Shown here piece after piece: positions 17,242 to 26,418 of a stretch of 64,000 nt of DNA. The stretch is from contig NZ_KB905813.1 of the NCBI RefSeq assembly GCF_000381025.1, forward strand, positions 726,716 to 790,715. Reading direction: 5' to 3'. Within the stretch, counting starts at the first letter, position 1. Each line of letters starts with the position of its first letter. The notes beneath the pieces were generated by a model. That model saw only the letters and a program-made list of their open reading frames with translations. It was not told the DNA's origin and made no database searches. This DNA is from Streptomyces sulphureus DSM 40104. GTDB lineage: Bacteria > Actinomycetota > Actinomycetes > Streptomycetales > Streptomycetaceae. The position numbers and the translations under genes were made by a program.

Positions 17242-18153
17242 TCAGCGGACCGACATGCCCTGCGGCTGCTGCTGTGCGATGCCGAGCTTCGCCGCGTACG
17301 TCGAGGCGATGAGCTTGCCGATCGCCGGGTAGGAGCCGAGCGGTTCGGCGCTCGTCGAGCCCGCTTCCTGCGCCGCCGCCTCCAGCAGCCCGCCGGGGAC
17401 CTCGGGGCCGATCAGGCAGGGCGCGAGGGCGAGTTGCTGCGAGCCGGAGCTGCGGAGCTGCTCTGCGGTGCGCCCGACGGCGCCCTCCTCGTCGAGCCCG
17501 GCCGCGAGCACCGGCACCGCGAGCCGGGCGGCGAGGAGCATGCCGGTGATGCCCGCGGCCTGCACCGCCTCCTCGCCGCCCATGGTGGCGAGGATGATGC
17601 CGTCGGCTGCGGTTGCGACGGTGAAGAGCCGGGCCCTGTCGGCACGCGCCAGGCCGGCCTCCGAGAGCTTCACGTGGACGCCCTCGGCGAGGAGCGGGTG
17701 CGGGCCGAGGACGTCGGTCAACTCCGCGCTGCCACCGGAGTTGAGGACGGCCTGCCGGATGAGCCGGATCTGTGCGGCGTCGGGCCCGGCGAGCAGGGGC
17801 ACGACGACGGCCGTCGGCCCCGCGTCGGGCTGCGGCTCGGCGCCGGAGGGCTGCGGTTCGCCGCGCTCGGCGGCGGCCTGGCGCAGCACGGCGTCCAGGG
17901 CGGGGAACTCCTCGTCGCCGCCGTCGACGAAGCCGAGTCGGGCGTCCAGGCCGGGGAGTTCGGACCGCGCTATGCTCAGCGACTCCTCGGCGACGCTCCG
18001 CGCCGGGCCGCTGGGCGTCCCGGGGACGGCCAGCACGAGGGCCGGCGCGTTCTCCGGCGCGACGACGGGCTCGGGCTTGCGGTGCCGTCCGGGCTGGCGC
18101 GGACGCGGCATTCGTACGGGCAGGCCATTGTCCGGTCCTGTGGGGGAGCTCAT
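17242..18153 (-). CDS. CbiX/SirB-like sirohydrochlorin chelatase-family protein
   Basis: A 303-residue protein with two repeats of the chelatase half-fold. The first contains ALVLAVPGTPSGPARSVAEESL; the second has AVVVPLLAGPDAAQIRLIRQAVLN, then QLALAPCLIGPEVPGGLLEAAAQEAG. Such enzymes insert cobalt or iron into sirohydrochlorin in cobalamin or siroheme synthesis. Here the usual metal-binding His residues of CbiX are not obvious (no HGS motif), so catalysis is uncertain. The chosen start MSSPTGP at 18153 agrees with the proline/arginine-rich lead (MPRPRQPGRHRKPEPVVAPE) typical of Streptomyces homologues. It stands alone. Confidence 0.72.
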   Translation of the reverse strand: MSSPTGPDNGLPVRMPRPRQPGRHRKPEPVVAPENAPALVLAVPGTPSGPARSVAEESLSIARSELPGLDARLGFVDGGDEEFPALDAVLRQAAAERGEPQPSGAEPQPDAGPTAVVVPLLAGPDAAQIRLIRQAVLNSGGSAELTDVLGPHPLLAEGVHVKLSEAGLARADRARLFTVATAADGIILATMGGEEAVQAAGITGMLLAARLAVPVLAAGLDEEGAVGRTAEQLRSSGSQQLALAPCLIGPEVPGGLLEAAAQEAGSTSAEPLGSYPAIGKLIASTYAAKLGIAQQQPQGMSVR

Positions 18154-18313
18154 GCGCCCGCATGTTAATGCCTTGGTGGGCTTAGCTGTTTGGCCGGGGG
18201 AGTTGCGGACGGGAATGTCCCGTTTCGACCCGCGCGTCGTGTCACCCTGCCGTGTCTCCGCCACTCACACGAGAAAGCGGCGTGAGCTGCACCGCGCGCA
18301 GAGTCGGCAGCGG

Positions 18314-19300
18314 CTAGCGGGAAGCGGGGAACGGCTGGAGGAGCGCAGCGTCAGCGGGCAGCGCGAGGGATGCCGCGGCGTGGCGGGTGGCGAGGAGCAC
18401 GGCCCCGTCGAGCGGATCGCCCGCGGGCTCGACGAGTCGGGCCGCCGGCAGCCGCCGGCCCAACTCCCGCCGTACGGGACCGAGTAGCGGCTCACCCATC
18501 CGCGGCAGGCCGCCGGTGAGGGCGACGGCGGGTGCGGCGCCCGCCCCTCCGGGCGGGCAGGCGGCTGCCGCGGCGCGCGAGACCTCTCGCGCGGCCTCTT
18601 CCAGGATGCGCTCGGCGACGGGGTCCGTGTCGGCGCAGGCGGCCACCTCGGGCGCGAAGGAGGCGAGGACCGCGGCACGGTCCTCGCGCGGGTAGAGCTG
18701 CGAGGGCAGTTCGGGGAGCGGGCCGAACACGGCCTCGGCGCGGGCCCTGAGCGCGTGCGAGCCGCCTTCGCGGCCGTCGTGGTTGCGGAGTGCGGCGTCG
18801 AGCCCGGCGCGGCCGATCCATGCGCCGCTTCCGCAGTCCCCGAGGAGATGCCCCCAGCCGTCGGCACGGCGCCATGTCCGCAGGTCGGTGCCGAGCGCGA
18901 TCAGGCCCGTCCCCGCTGCGACGACGGCACCGGGGCGCTCCCCGACCGCCCCCGCGTACGCGGTGACGGCGTCGGCCGCGAGGAGCAGGCGCTCGGTGCC
19001 GAACTCCCGGCGCAGGAAGGCGGGGAGCTCGGCACGCAGGTCGGCGCCGAGCGTCGCCATGCCCGCTGCGCCGACGCAGACGGCGTCGAGCGGGGCGCCC
19101 TCCGCCCCCGCGCCGGCACGCAACGGGCCGACGACGGCGAGGAGTTGCTCGGCCATGTGGAGCGCGTCGATGCCCTCGGTGCCGGTGCGCACGGGGCCCC
19201 GCTCGGCGGTCGCGACCGTTCCCGGGCCCGTCCCCGTGGAGCGCGCGAGCGCCACCCGCAGGCCGGAGCCGCCCGAGTCGACGCCGAGCACCCAACTCAC
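18314..19300 (-). CDS. BadF/BadG/BcrA/BcrD-type ATPase, probable N-acetylglucosamine kinase
   Basis: A 328-residue ASKHA-fold kinase. The phosphate-1 motif is [16 protein letters not shown] at the N-terminus, then [45 protein letters not shown] and a late [13 protein letters not shown]. This pattern is that of eukaryote-like GlcNAc kinases and relatives, which phosphorylate amino sugars in the cytoplasm. The GTG start at 19300 overlaps the stop of the uracil-DNA glycosylase gene by four bases (GTGA), so the two are translationally coupled despite unrelated functions. The sugar specificity is inferred. Confidence 0.85.
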   Translation of the reverse strand: MSWVLGVDSGGSGLRVALARSTGTGPGTVATAERGPVRTGTEGIDALHMAEQLLAVVGPLRAGAGAEGAPLDAVCVGAAGMATLGADLRAELPAFLRREFGTERLLLAADAVTAYAGAVGERPGAVVAAGTGLIALGTDLRTWRRADGWGHLLGDCGSGAWIGRAGLDAALRNHDGREGGSHALRARAEAVFGPLPELPSQLYPREDRAAVLASFAPEVAACADTDPVAERILEEAAREVSRAAAAACPPGGAGAAPAVALTGGLPRMGEPLLGPVRRELGRRLPAARLVEPAGDPLDGAVLLATRHAAASLALPADAALLQPFPASR

Positions 19301-19974
19301 GGCAGCCGCCAGTCCACCGGTTCGGCGCCCTGCTCCGCGAGGAGCGCGTTGGTGCGGCTGAACGGACGGGAGCCGAAGAACCCGCGGTCCGCCGACATCG
19401 GCGAGGGATGCGAGGACTCGACGGCCGGGACCCGCCCGAGCATCGGCCGCAGGTTCCGCGCGTCCCGCCCCCACAGGATGGCGACGAGGGGCCGGTCGCG
19501 CGCGACGAGCGCCTTGATCGCCTGCTCCGTCACCTCCTCCCATCCCTTGCCGCGGTGCGCGGCCGGCTTGCGCGGGGCCGTGGTGAGCGCCCTGTTGAGA
19601 AGGAGCACGCCCTGTCTCGTCCACGGGGTGAGGTCGCCGTTGGACGGGCGGGGGACACCCAGGTCGTCGTGGAGCTCGCGGAAGATGTTCTCCAGACTTC
19701 CCGGCAGGGGGCGGACGTCGGGGGCCACCGAGAAGGAGAGGCCGACGGCGTGCCCGGGGGTGGGATAGGGGTCCTGGCCGACGAGGAGCACGCGCACCTC
19801 GTCGAAGGGTTGTTGGAAGGAGCGCAGGACGTTCTGTCCCGACGGCAGGTAGGTCCTGCCGGCGGCGACCTCCGCGCGGAGGAAGTCGCCCATGTCGGCG
19901 ATGCGTTCGGCGACCGGCTCCAGTGCCTTCGCCCAGCCAGGTTCGACGATTTCGTTCAACGGTCGTGCAGCCAC
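19297..19974 (-). CDS. ung: Uracil-DNA glycosylase, family 1
   Basis: A 225-residue base-excision repair enzyme that removes uracil from DNA. The water-activating motif [17 protein letters not shown] (Asp68) and the leucine-loop motif [18 protein letters not shown] near 189 are both intact, as is [11 protein letters not shown]. The length is normal for bacterial Ung. Its stop overlaps the start of the BadF-type kinase by four bases. Streptomyces often carry two ung genes; which paralogue this is cannot be told here. Confidence 0.95.
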   Translation of the reverse strand: MAARPLNEIVEPGWAKALEPVAERIADMGDFLRAEVAAGRTYLPSGQNVLRSFQQPFDEVRVLLVGQDPYPTPGHAVGLSFSVAPDVRPLPGSLENIFRELHDDLGVPRPSNGDLTPWTRQGVLLLNRALTTAPRKPAAHRGKGWEEVTEQAIKALVARDRPLVAILWGRDARNLRPMLGRVPAVESSHPSPMSADRGFFGSRPFSRTNALLAEQGAEPVDWRLP

Positions 19975-20113
19975 GGCGGGTCACTCTACTGTCTCCGCGG
20001 TGACCGCGAGCCCCATCCCCCTTCTCCCGACGGGCTGTTGCACACCTCCCGCCGCGCGCCCCCCCGCCGTGCACGGAGTGCGGGACCACTTCCGACGCGC
20101 GTGCCCCTCTCCT

Positions 20114-21220
20114 TCACTCCAGCACCGCGGCACGGAGGCACAGCACGTCCGGGAGGTGGGCGGCGAGTTCCTGCCAGGTCTCGCCCTCGTCGGCGCTGGC
20201 GAAGAGCTCACCGTTGCGGTTGCCGAAATAGACGCCGGCGGGCTCGGCGGCGTCCGTGCAGAGCGCGTCGCGCAGGACCGTGCCGTAGTGCGGGCCGGTG
20301 GGCAGCCCTGCGGTGAGCGGCTGCCAGCTTTCGCCGGCGTCCTCGGTGCGGTAGATCCGGCAGCGGCGGCCGGCCGGGACGCGGTCGGAGTCGGCGTTGA
20401 GCGGGAAGAGGTAGGCAGTGCCTCCGCGGTGCGGGTGCGCGGCGAGGGGGAAGCCGAAGTCGGACGGGAGGCCGGAGCCGATGTCCTGCCACGTGCCGCC
20501 GGCGTCGTCACTGCGGTAGACGCCCCAGTGATTCTGCAGGTAGAGGCGGTCCGGGTCCGCCGCGTCCCTTGCGACCTTGTGGACGCACTGGCCGAACTCG
20601 GGGAACCGCATGCTCTCCGGGAGGAAGGGCACCTGTACGCCCTTGTTCGACGGGGACCAGGTCCCTCCGGCGTCGGAGGTGCGGTAGACGCCGCCGGTGG
20701 AGACGGCGACGGTCACCGAGGAGGAGTCGCGCGGGTCGACGAGGACGGTGTGGAGCCCGAGGCCGCCTCCGCCCGGCATCCACTCCTGTCTCGTCGGGTG
20801 CTCCCACAACCCGCGCACCAGGGCGAAGGACTCTCCCGCGTCCTCCGAGCGGAAGAGGCCGCCCGGCTCGGTGCCGGCCCAGACGGTGCCGGGCTCGTCC
20901 GGGCCGCCGGGCTCGAGCTGCCAGACGCGCTCCAGTGAAGTACCGGTGTCCGACGGGTACTTCACTGGTGGCGCGGCAGGCTCGTGCCAGGTGGCGCCGA
21001 GGTCGTCCGAGCTGAGTACCGAGGGGCCCCAGTGCGAGCTGTCCCCGCCGACGAGCACCCGCGGCGCACGGCCGCGGGTGTCGACGGCAACGGCCGAGAC
21101 GGCCTGCGCGTGGAGGTGGGGACCCGTGAACCGCCAGCCGGCGGAGGACCGTTGGCCCAGGGGCCGCCGCGCGAGGAACAGCCCCTTGCGGGTGCCGACG
21201 GCGAGGAGTACTTCGGTCAT
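20114..21220 (-). CDS. BNR/Asp-box beta-propeller protein (sialidase-like fold)
   Basis: A 368-residue protein with six Asp-box motifs spread over its length: SSDDLGATW, SEDAGESF, TSDAGGTW, SDDAGGTW, TEDAGESW and SADEGETW. These mark a multi-bladed propeller like that of sialidases and VPS10/photosystem factors. There is no signal peptide, no sialidase FRIP motif and no obvious catalytic triad, so it may be a binding protein and not a glycosidase. Start ATG at 21220 is preferred over 21232 because GGAGG lies at proper spacing ahead of it. Database names such as exo-alpha-sialidase are probably overcalls. Function unknown. Confidence 0.8.
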   Translation of the reverse strand: MTEVLLAVGTRKGLFLARRPLGQRSSAGWRFTGPHLHAQAVSAVAVDTRGRAPRVLVGGDSSHWGPSVLSSDDLGATWHEPAAPPVKYPSDTGTSLERVWQLEPGGPDEPGTVWAGTEPGGLFRSEDAGESFALVRGLWEHPTRQEWMPGGGGLGLHTVLVDPRDSSSVTVAVSTGGVYRTSDAGGTWSPSNKGVQVPFLPESMRFPEFGQCVHKVARDAADPDRLYLQNHWGVYRSDDAGGTWQDIGSGLPSDFGFPLAAHPHRGGTAYLFPLNADSDRVPAGRRCRIYRTEDAGESWQPLTAGLPTGPHYGTVLRDALCTDAAEPAGVYFGNRNGELFASADEGETWQELAAHLPDVLCLRAAVLE

Positions 21221-21315
21221 TGCTGCCTCCACGAGGGGACGTCTTCGTCCGAACGCGCAACAGTCTGCACGCGCCCACTGACAATCCGTCCGACCTGCAA
21301 AGACACCGCCCGCGC

Positions 21316-22416
21316 TCAGGAGCGCGCGTACTGCTCCGGCACTCGTACCTCTCCGCCGAGCGCCCGCGCGGCACGGCGCGCCCAGGAGGGGTCGCGGAGC
21401 AGCTCGCGCCCGAGGAGCACGGCGTCCGCGCGTCCGGAGGTGAGCAGCTCCTCGGCCTGTGCGGGCTCGGTGATCAGCCCGACGGCGGCGACCGGCATGC
21501 CGGCCTCGTTCCGTACCCGATCGGCGAACGGCACCTGGTAGTTGGGGCCCAGGGGGATGCTCGCCCGGGGCGCGTTGCCGCCGCTCGAGACGTCGAGCAG
21601 GTCGACGCCGCGGCGGTGGAGCTCCTTCGCGAGGCGGACGGTGTCGTCACCGGTCCAGCCCTCGCGGCCGTCCTCCGGGTTCTCGCTCAGCCAGTCGGTC
21701 GCCGAGATGCGGAAGAACAGCGGCAGTTCCTCGGGCCACACCGCGCGCACCGCGTCGACGACCTCCAGCGCGAGGCGGGTGCGCCCCTCGAAGGTGCCGC
21801 CGTAGCCGTCGGTGCGGTGGTTGCTGTGCGGCGAGAGGAATTCGCCGATCAGGTATCCGTGTGCGCCGTGGATCTCGGCGACGCGGAAACCCGCGTCCAG
21901 GGAGCGGCGCGCGGCCTGCGCGAACGCCTCGACGACGTCCGCGATCTCGTCCGTCGACAGCTCGGCGGGCTCGTGGTGGTGCTCGTCGAAGGCGAGGCGG
22001 CTCGGGCCGACGGGCTGCCAGCCGTAGCCCTCGCCCGGCGCGATCGGCGCTCCCCGCTCGACCCACGGGCGCTCGGTCGACGCCTTGCGCCCCGCGTGCG
22101 CCAACTGGATGCCGGGGACGCTGCCTTGGGCGCTGAGGAACCCGGTGATCCGGCGGAACGCCGAGACCTGCGCGTCGTTCCAAATGCCGAGGTCGTACGG
22201 GCTGATCCGGCCTTCGGGCGTGACGGCGGTGGCCTCGGTGAGGATGAGACCGGTCCCGCCCGCGGCGCGGGCGCCGAGGTGCTGGAGATGCCAGTCGGTC
22301 GGTGCGCCCACGAGTTCGCCCTCGGGTGCCGCCGAGTACTGGCACATCGGTGCCATCCAGGCGCGGTTGGGGATCGTCAGCGATCGCAGGGTGTAGGGCT
22401 CGAACAGTGCGCTCAC
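21316..22416 (-). CDS. NADH:flavin oxidoreductase, Old Yellow Enzyme family (YqjM-like)
   Basis: A 366-residue FMN-dependent ene-reductase. It opens [26 protein letters not shown], the YqjM-type N-terminus with the regulatory Cys in PMCQYS. Later blocks include [55 protein letters not shown], the proton-donor and FMN region, and [14 protein letters not shown]. It reduces electrophilic alkenes with NAD(P)H, probably in detoxification. The GTG at 22416 is chosen as the first residue of the conserved start. It is divergent from an ArsR-type gene whose product is its likely regulator. Confidence 0.93.
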   Translation of the reverse strand: MSALFEPYTLRSLTIPNRAWMAPMCQYSAAPEGELVGAPTDWHLQHLGARAAGGTGLILTEATAVTPEGRISPYDLGIWNDAQVSAFRRITGFLSAQGSVPGIQLAHAGRKASTERPWVERGAPIAPGEGYGWQPVGPSRLAFDEHHHEPAELSTDEIADVVEAFAQAARRSLDAGFRVAEIHGAHGYLIGEFLSPHSNHRTDGYGGTFEGRTRLALEVVDAVRAVWPEELPLFFRISATDWLSENPEDGREGWTGDDTVRLAKELHRRGVDLLDVSSGGNAPRASIPLGPNYQVPFADRVRNEAGMPVAAVGLITEPAQAEELLTSGRADAVLLGRELLRDPSWARRAARALGGEVRVPEQYARS

Positions 22417-22472
22417 GGCGGCTTTCTCCTCTTCTCGGCTCGCTCGGCACCGTAACCCTCTTAGTACGTGAG

Positions 22473-22509
22473 GTGTCAAACTACGGAAGGCTTCATACAA
22501 TCCCCGGTG
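22473..22509 (+). promoter_or_regulatory. Promoter of the ArsR gene giving a leaderless transcript
   Basis: TACAAT at 22496-22501 is a good -10, with GTGTCA at 22473-22478 as a -35 exactly 17 bases upstream. Transcription would start about at the GTG start codon at 22509, and there is no ribosome-binding site, as expected for a leaderless message. Confidence 0.5.
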
Positions 22510-22850
22510 TGACCCCGACGACGGCCCCCCGCCGACTGCCGCACCCCGCGCCCGATCAGATCCGCCTGGAGGGCGTGCTCCACGCGCTCTCCGACCCGGC
22601 GCGCGTGCAGATCGTGTGCGCTCTCGCCGCGGCCGAGTCCGGTCTGACGTGCTCGGCGGTCGAGGTCCCCGTGTCCAAGTCGACGCTGACGCACCACTAC
22701 CGCGTGCTCCGTGAGGCCGGCGTCGTGGCCCAGGTCTACCGCGGCACCTCGAAGGTCAACTCGCTCCGCAAGGCCGAGTTGGAGGAGCTCTTCCCCGGGC
22801 TCCTCGAGGCCCTGCTCACCGCTGCCGACCGGCAGTCCCGACGGTCGTAG
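22509..22850 (+). CDS. ArsR-family winged-helix transcriptional regulator
   Basis: A 113-residue repressor-type protein: LEGVLHALSDPARVQIVCALAAAE, then recognition helix VSKSTLTHHYRVLREAGVVAQVYRGTSKVNSLR. It lacks the metal-binding CxC of classical ArsR, so it likely senses something other than metal ions, perhaps the electrophile or redox state handled by the divergent ene-reductase. It lies 92 bases from the divergent flavin oxidoreductase gene, a conserved Streptomyces pairing. The GTG start fits a leaderless promoter. Confidence 0.88.
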   Translation: MTPTTAPRRLPHPAPDQIRLEGVLHALSDPARVQIVCALAAAESGLTCSAVEVPVSKSTLTHHYRVLREAGVVAQVYRGTSKVNSLRKAELEELFPGLLEALLTAADRQSRRS

Positions 22851-23256
22851 TCCTCGCGCCGCCGCTCGTACGCCCCCTGCCAGTCCCCGCCTGTGAAGGG
22901 CGGTCGGCGGCTCGGCAGCGGCGACCGTTGACGCCCGCCGCCCCGGGCGAAGACTTCCGGCCGGCGCACGCTGCTCCACCGGGCGTACCCGCCCGCTGTC
23001 GCCGTCCCGTTGCCACCGCGACCGGGACCGGGCGCGGCGGGGACAGCACAGTCGTGCCCGTCCGTTGCCGGGCCGCCGCCACCACCGGTGTCCGGCTGCC
23101 GTCGGCGGCTTCCACCCGCCGGCGGAACGCAGGACCGATCCGCATCCACCGACGCCGGCCAGCGACGGCAACACGGGGCCCGGCACAGTTGTTGGTGCAC
23201 CCGGCCGGGGAAAACCGTGTGACACGCCGCCCGGCCGCTCCCTAGGGTCGCCGGTC
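22851..23256. other. Gene-free stretch of about 400 bp
   Basis: This region between the ArsR gene and the zinc-finger FBP gene is very GC-rich and carries no open frame with a ribosome site or family resemblance. It must contain the promoter of the FBP gene, but no convincing -35/-10 pair is seen. Confidence 0.4.
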
Positions 23257-23757
23257 ATGGACCGTCTCGCCGAGCCCGCCGTACGCGCCTCCTTCGTCAA
23301 CTGCTCGAAGGGGGAGGCGAAGAGAATCAACGTCCCGCGGGACCTGGCCGAACGCCCCTGGGAAGAGCTGGACTTCCTCGGCTGGCGCGATCCGGGTGCG
23401 CCCGACCGCCGGTACCTCGTCGCGGAGTCGGCGGGCGGGCCCGTCGGCGTGGTGCTGCGGGCTTCGCAGGGTGTCCACCGCGCCGGGGCCAAGGCGACTG
23501 TCTGCTCCCTCTGCCTCACCTCGCACACGGGCACGGGCGTCGCGCTGCTCGCGGCGCCGCGGACGGGCGCCGCAGGGCGGCAGGGCAACACCGTCGGCGT
23601 GTACCTCTGCGCCGACCTCGACTGCTCGCTCTACGTGAGGGGAAAGAAGGAGACCGGCGTCGGCGTGAGCTACCGGGAGACCATCGGCGTCGAGGAGCGG
23701 ATCGAGCGACTCCGCGGCAACCTGCGGGGGTTCCTCGCCAAGGTCGGCGTCGGCTGA
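23257..23757 (+). CDS. FBP/FusB-type protein with C-terminal treble-clef zinc finger
   Basis: A 166-residue protein of the FBP_C family, related to the C-terminal half of FusB/FusC, which bind elongation factor G and rescue it from fusidic acid. The zinc ligands are Cys83 and Cys86 in VCSLC and Cys118 and Cys123 in YLCADLDCS, a treble clef. The N-terminal helical domain is shorter than in FusB. Streptomyces members are widespread and not necessarily resistance factors; a role at the ribosome or with EF-G is inferred from the family. It converges on the pca operon. Confidence 0.82.
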   Translation: MDRLAEPAVRASFVNCSKGEAKRINVPRDLAERPWEELDFLGWRDPGAPDRRYLVAESAGGPVGVVLRASQGVHRAGAKATVCSLCLTSHTGTGVALLAAPRTGAAGRQGNTVGVYLCADLDCSLYVRGKKETGVGVSYRETIGVEERIERLRGNLRGFLAKVGVG

Positions 23758-23789
23758 AGAGGCCGGCCGCGCAAGGCTGTTGAGCCCCG

Positions 23790-24977
23790 TCAGTCGTCGG
23801 TTTCCTCCTCCCGGAGCACCCGGTCGGCGACGGCGAAAGCCGAGTTGGCCGCCGGCACCCCGCAGTAGACCGCCGTCTGCAGCAGCACCTCGCCGATCTC
23901 CTCGCGGGTGAGCCCGTTGCGCAGCGCGGCGCGTACGTGCATGGCGAGTTCGTCGTGGTGGCCGCGCGCGGTGAGGGCGGTGAGCGTGATGCAGCTCCGC
24001 GTCGCGCGCGGCAGCCCCGGCCTCGTCCAGACCTCGCCCCAGGCGTAGCGGGTGATGAAGTCCTGGAAGACCTCGGTGAAGGCGCTGGTGCGCTCCTGCG
24101 CCCGGTCGACGTGCGCGTCCCCGAGCACGGATCTGCGGACGGCGGAGCCGGCGGCGCGGCGGCCGTCGTCGTCGGTGGGCGGCTCGTCCTCCGTGCCGGG
24201 CGCTGCCTCGGCGAGGTGCGTGAGGAGCGCGGAGAGGACGGGGCCCGGGCGTTCCGCGCCCGCGAGGTGGGCGGCGCCGGCGAGCTCGGTGAGCGAGGCG
24301 GAGGGGACGGCGTCGGCGAGGAGCCTTGCGTGCGAGGGCGGCGTCGCCGGGTCGTCGCGGCCGGCAACGGCCAGTGTCGGTACGGCGATCCGCGGCAGCG
24401 CCCCGCGCACGTCGAAACCGGCGAGCGCATCGCAGCAGGCGGCGTACCCCTCGGCGGCCGTCGCGCGCAGGTCCGCGACGAGCGCACGCGCGGTGGCGCT
24501 CTCCCGAAACCCCGGCGTGAACCACCGCTCGAGCGAGGAGCTGACGACGGCCCCGACGCCCTCCGACCGCACCAGCGCGGCTCGTTCGCGCCACCCATCC
24601 GGCTCCCCGAACCGCGCCGAGGAGCAGACGAGGGCGAGCGAGGCGACCCGCTCGGGGCGGTGGACCGCCAGCCACGTCCCGACGGCACCGCCGAGCGACA
24701 CCCCGGCGTAGGCGAACCGGTCGATCCCCAGCCCGTCCGCGAGTTCGAGGACGAGCGCCGCGAGATCGGCGACACTCGCTCCCGCGTCGAGGAGCTCGGC
24801 CGGCGAACCGCCGTGGCCCGGCAGGTCGTAGCGGACCACGCGGTGGTGCCGGGCGAGCGCCGGCACCTGCGGGTCCCACAGCGCCAGGGAGGTGCCGAGC
24901 GACGGGCCGAGGAGCAGCGGCGGTGCTCCGGTGGGGCCGTCCGCGCGGTGGTGGAGGCGGGGGATGCTGGAGGACAA
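23790..24977 (-). CDS. pcaL: Fused 3-oxoadipate enol-lactonase / 4-carboxymuconolactone decarboxylase
   Basis: A 395-residue bifunctional enzyme for two successive steps of the beta-ketoadipate pathway. Residues about 1-255 are an alpha/beta hydrolase (PcaD) with nucleophile Ser in AGVSLGGAVG, Asp in VAGRDDPATP and His in AGAAHLAGAE. Residues about 270-395 are the decarboxylase (PcaC) with HHDELAMHVRAALRNGLT and EVLLQTAVYCGVPAAN. No ATG is suitably placed. A TTG at 24977 follows GAAGAGG at six bases, 19 bases after the pcaB stop. It is the last gene of the operon. Confidence 0.92.
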   Translation of the reverse strand: MSSSIPRLHHRADGPTGAPPLLLGPSLGTSLALWDPQVPALARHHRVVRYDLPGHGGSPAELLDAGASVADLAALVLELADGLGIDRFAYAGVSLGGAVGTWLAVHRPERVASLALVCSSARFGEPDGWRERAALVRSEGVGAVVSSSLERWFTPGFRESATARALVADLRATAAEGYAACCDALAGFDVRGALPRIAVPTLAVAGRDDPATPPSHARLLADAVPSASLTELAGAAHLAGAERPGPVLSALLTHLAEAAPGTEDEPPTDDDGRRAAGSAVRRSVLGDAHVDRAQERTSAFTEVFQDFITRYAWGEVWTRPGLPRATRSCITLTALTARGHHDELAMHVRAALRNGLTREEIGEVLLQTAVYCGVPAANSAFAVADRVLREEETDD

Positions 24978-24996
24978 GGCGTGCCTCTTCTTCCGT

Positions 24997-26418
24997 CTAC
25001 GGGTGCGTCGCCGGCGCGGGGGAGCGGCGGGCGAGGCCGCGGTCGACGAGGGCGGGCGCAGCGCCGAGGTAGCCGGCCGGGTCGAGGAGTTCCCGCAGCC
25101 GCTCGACGGGGAGCGCGGCGGCCACCCGGGGCTCCTCGGCGAGTACGTCGGCGAGTGCGGAGCCCTCCTGGGAGGCGCGTGCCACCGCGCGGTCGAGCAC
25201 CTCGCCCGCGTCCGACGCACCGAGCACGGCGGCGAGTTCGGCCGTGATCCGCTCGCTCACGACGAGCCCGCCCGTACGCGCGAGGTTCTCCGCCATCCGC
25301 TCCGGATGCACCTTCAGCCCCTGCACCAGTCCGACCGTGGCCCGCGCCGCCCCGCCCACGATCCGCAGCGCCTCGCGCAGCGGCTGCCACTCGGCGTGCC
25401 AGGCGCCCGCGGGCCGCTCGTCCTCCGCGGCGATCGACCCGTACAACGCCGCCGCAAGACCGGGGAGTTGCCGCGCACAGGAGGCGACGAGCGCGGCCTG
25501 CACGGGGTTCGCCTTGTGCGGCATCGCGGAGGAGCCGCCGCCCGCCTCCTCCGTGACCTCGCCGATCTCGGTGCGTGAGAGGACCAGTACGTCCTGCGCG
25601 GGCTTCCCCAGCGCACCCGCCGCGAAGGCGAGGGCACCCGCGAGGTCCGCGACGGGCGTGCGCAGCGTGTGCCAGGGCAGGAGCGGCTCGGCTAGCCCTG
25701 TTTCCTCGGCGTAGGCGGAGAGGAGCTGCGGCGCGAGGTCCCCGGTGTGGACACCGGCCCGCTCGGCTGCGGTGTGGAGGGCGGCGAGTGTGCCCGCTGC
25801 GCCGCCGAGTTGGGCGGGGAGCCCGTCGCGGACCGCGGAGAGGCGGGTGTGCGCGTCGAGGAGCAGGCTGCGCCAGCCGGCCGCCTTGAGCCCGAAGGTG
25901 GTGGGGACAGCCTGCTGGCTGAGCGTCCGCGCGGGCAGCGGCGTGCCGCGGTGCTCGCGGGCGAGCGTGGCGAGGTGTGCCGCGGCGCCCGCCAGGTCGT
26001 CGAGCGCGGGGCCCAGGGTGCGTGAGGCGACGAGCATGGCGGCGGTGTCGAGGATGTCCTGGCTGGTCGCGCCGCGGTGGACGTACCAGGCGGCGTTTTC
26101 GTCCCCGTCGACCTCGCCGACCGCCCGCCGCAGCGCGCCGACGAGCGGGATCACGGGGTTGCCGCCCGCGGGAGCGGCGAGCGCCAACGCGCGTGTGTCG
26201 AAGGCGTTCTGGCGCGCCGCGACCGCGGCGACGGCCTCCGCCGCGCTCTGCGGTGCGAGGCCGAGTGCCGCCTGTGCGCGTACCAGGGCGACCTCGGCGT
26301 CGAGCATCGCCCGCAGGTACGCGGCGTCGCCCGTCGCCGCCTCGGCCGCCGAGCCGGCGCGGACGGGGGAGAGCAGTCCCAGGTCGGCGCCGGTGGGGGG
26401 CAGTTCACTCGAAGGCAA
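24997..26418 (-). CDS. pcaB: 3-carboxy-cis,cis-muconate cycloisomerase
   Basis: A 473-residue member of the fumarase/aspartase superfamily that lactonises carboxymuconate. The signature GGGSSAMPHKANPV is intact, with VHRGATSQDILDTA near the start and AGAWHAEWQPLREAL after it. The best start is a TTG at 26418, inside the last codons of pcaG, since no in-frame ATG or GTG precedes the conserved LGLLSPVRAG. An AGGAG lies about ten bases ahead. The 14-base overlap with pcaG suggests translational coupling. Confidence 0.92.
   Translation of the reverse strand: MPSSELPPTGADLGLLSPVRAGSAAEAATGDAAYLRAMLDAEVALVRAQAALGLAPQSAAEAVAAVAARQNAFDTRALALAAPAGGNPVIPLVGALRRAVGEVDGDENAAWYVHRGATSQDILDTAAMLVASRTLGPALDDLAGAAAHLATLAREHRGTPLPARTLSQQAVPTTFGLKAAGWRSLLLDAHTRLSAVRDGLPAQLGGAAGTLAALHTAAERAGVHTGDLAPQLLSAYAEETGLAEPLLPWHTLRTPVADLAGALAFAAGALGKPAQDVLVLSRTEIGEVTEEAGGGSSAMPHKANPVQAALVASCARQLPGLAAALYGSIAAEDERPAGAWHAEWQPLREALRIVGGAARATVGLVQGLKVHPERMAENLARTGGLVVSERITAELAAVLGASDAGEVLDRAVARASQEGSALADVLAEEPRVAAALPVERLRELLDPAGYLGAAPALVDRGLARRSPAPATHP

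Noticed and set aside
17008..18168. Possible coding region on the + strand opposite the CbiX-like gene
   Set aside because: It is a shadow frame without ribosome site or family match; the minus-strand gene has conserved sequence.
23065..23256. Upstream in-frame extension of the FBP gene
   Set aside because: The added residues are Pro/Arg-rich and unlike the family, and the ATG at 23257 begins the recognised domain.
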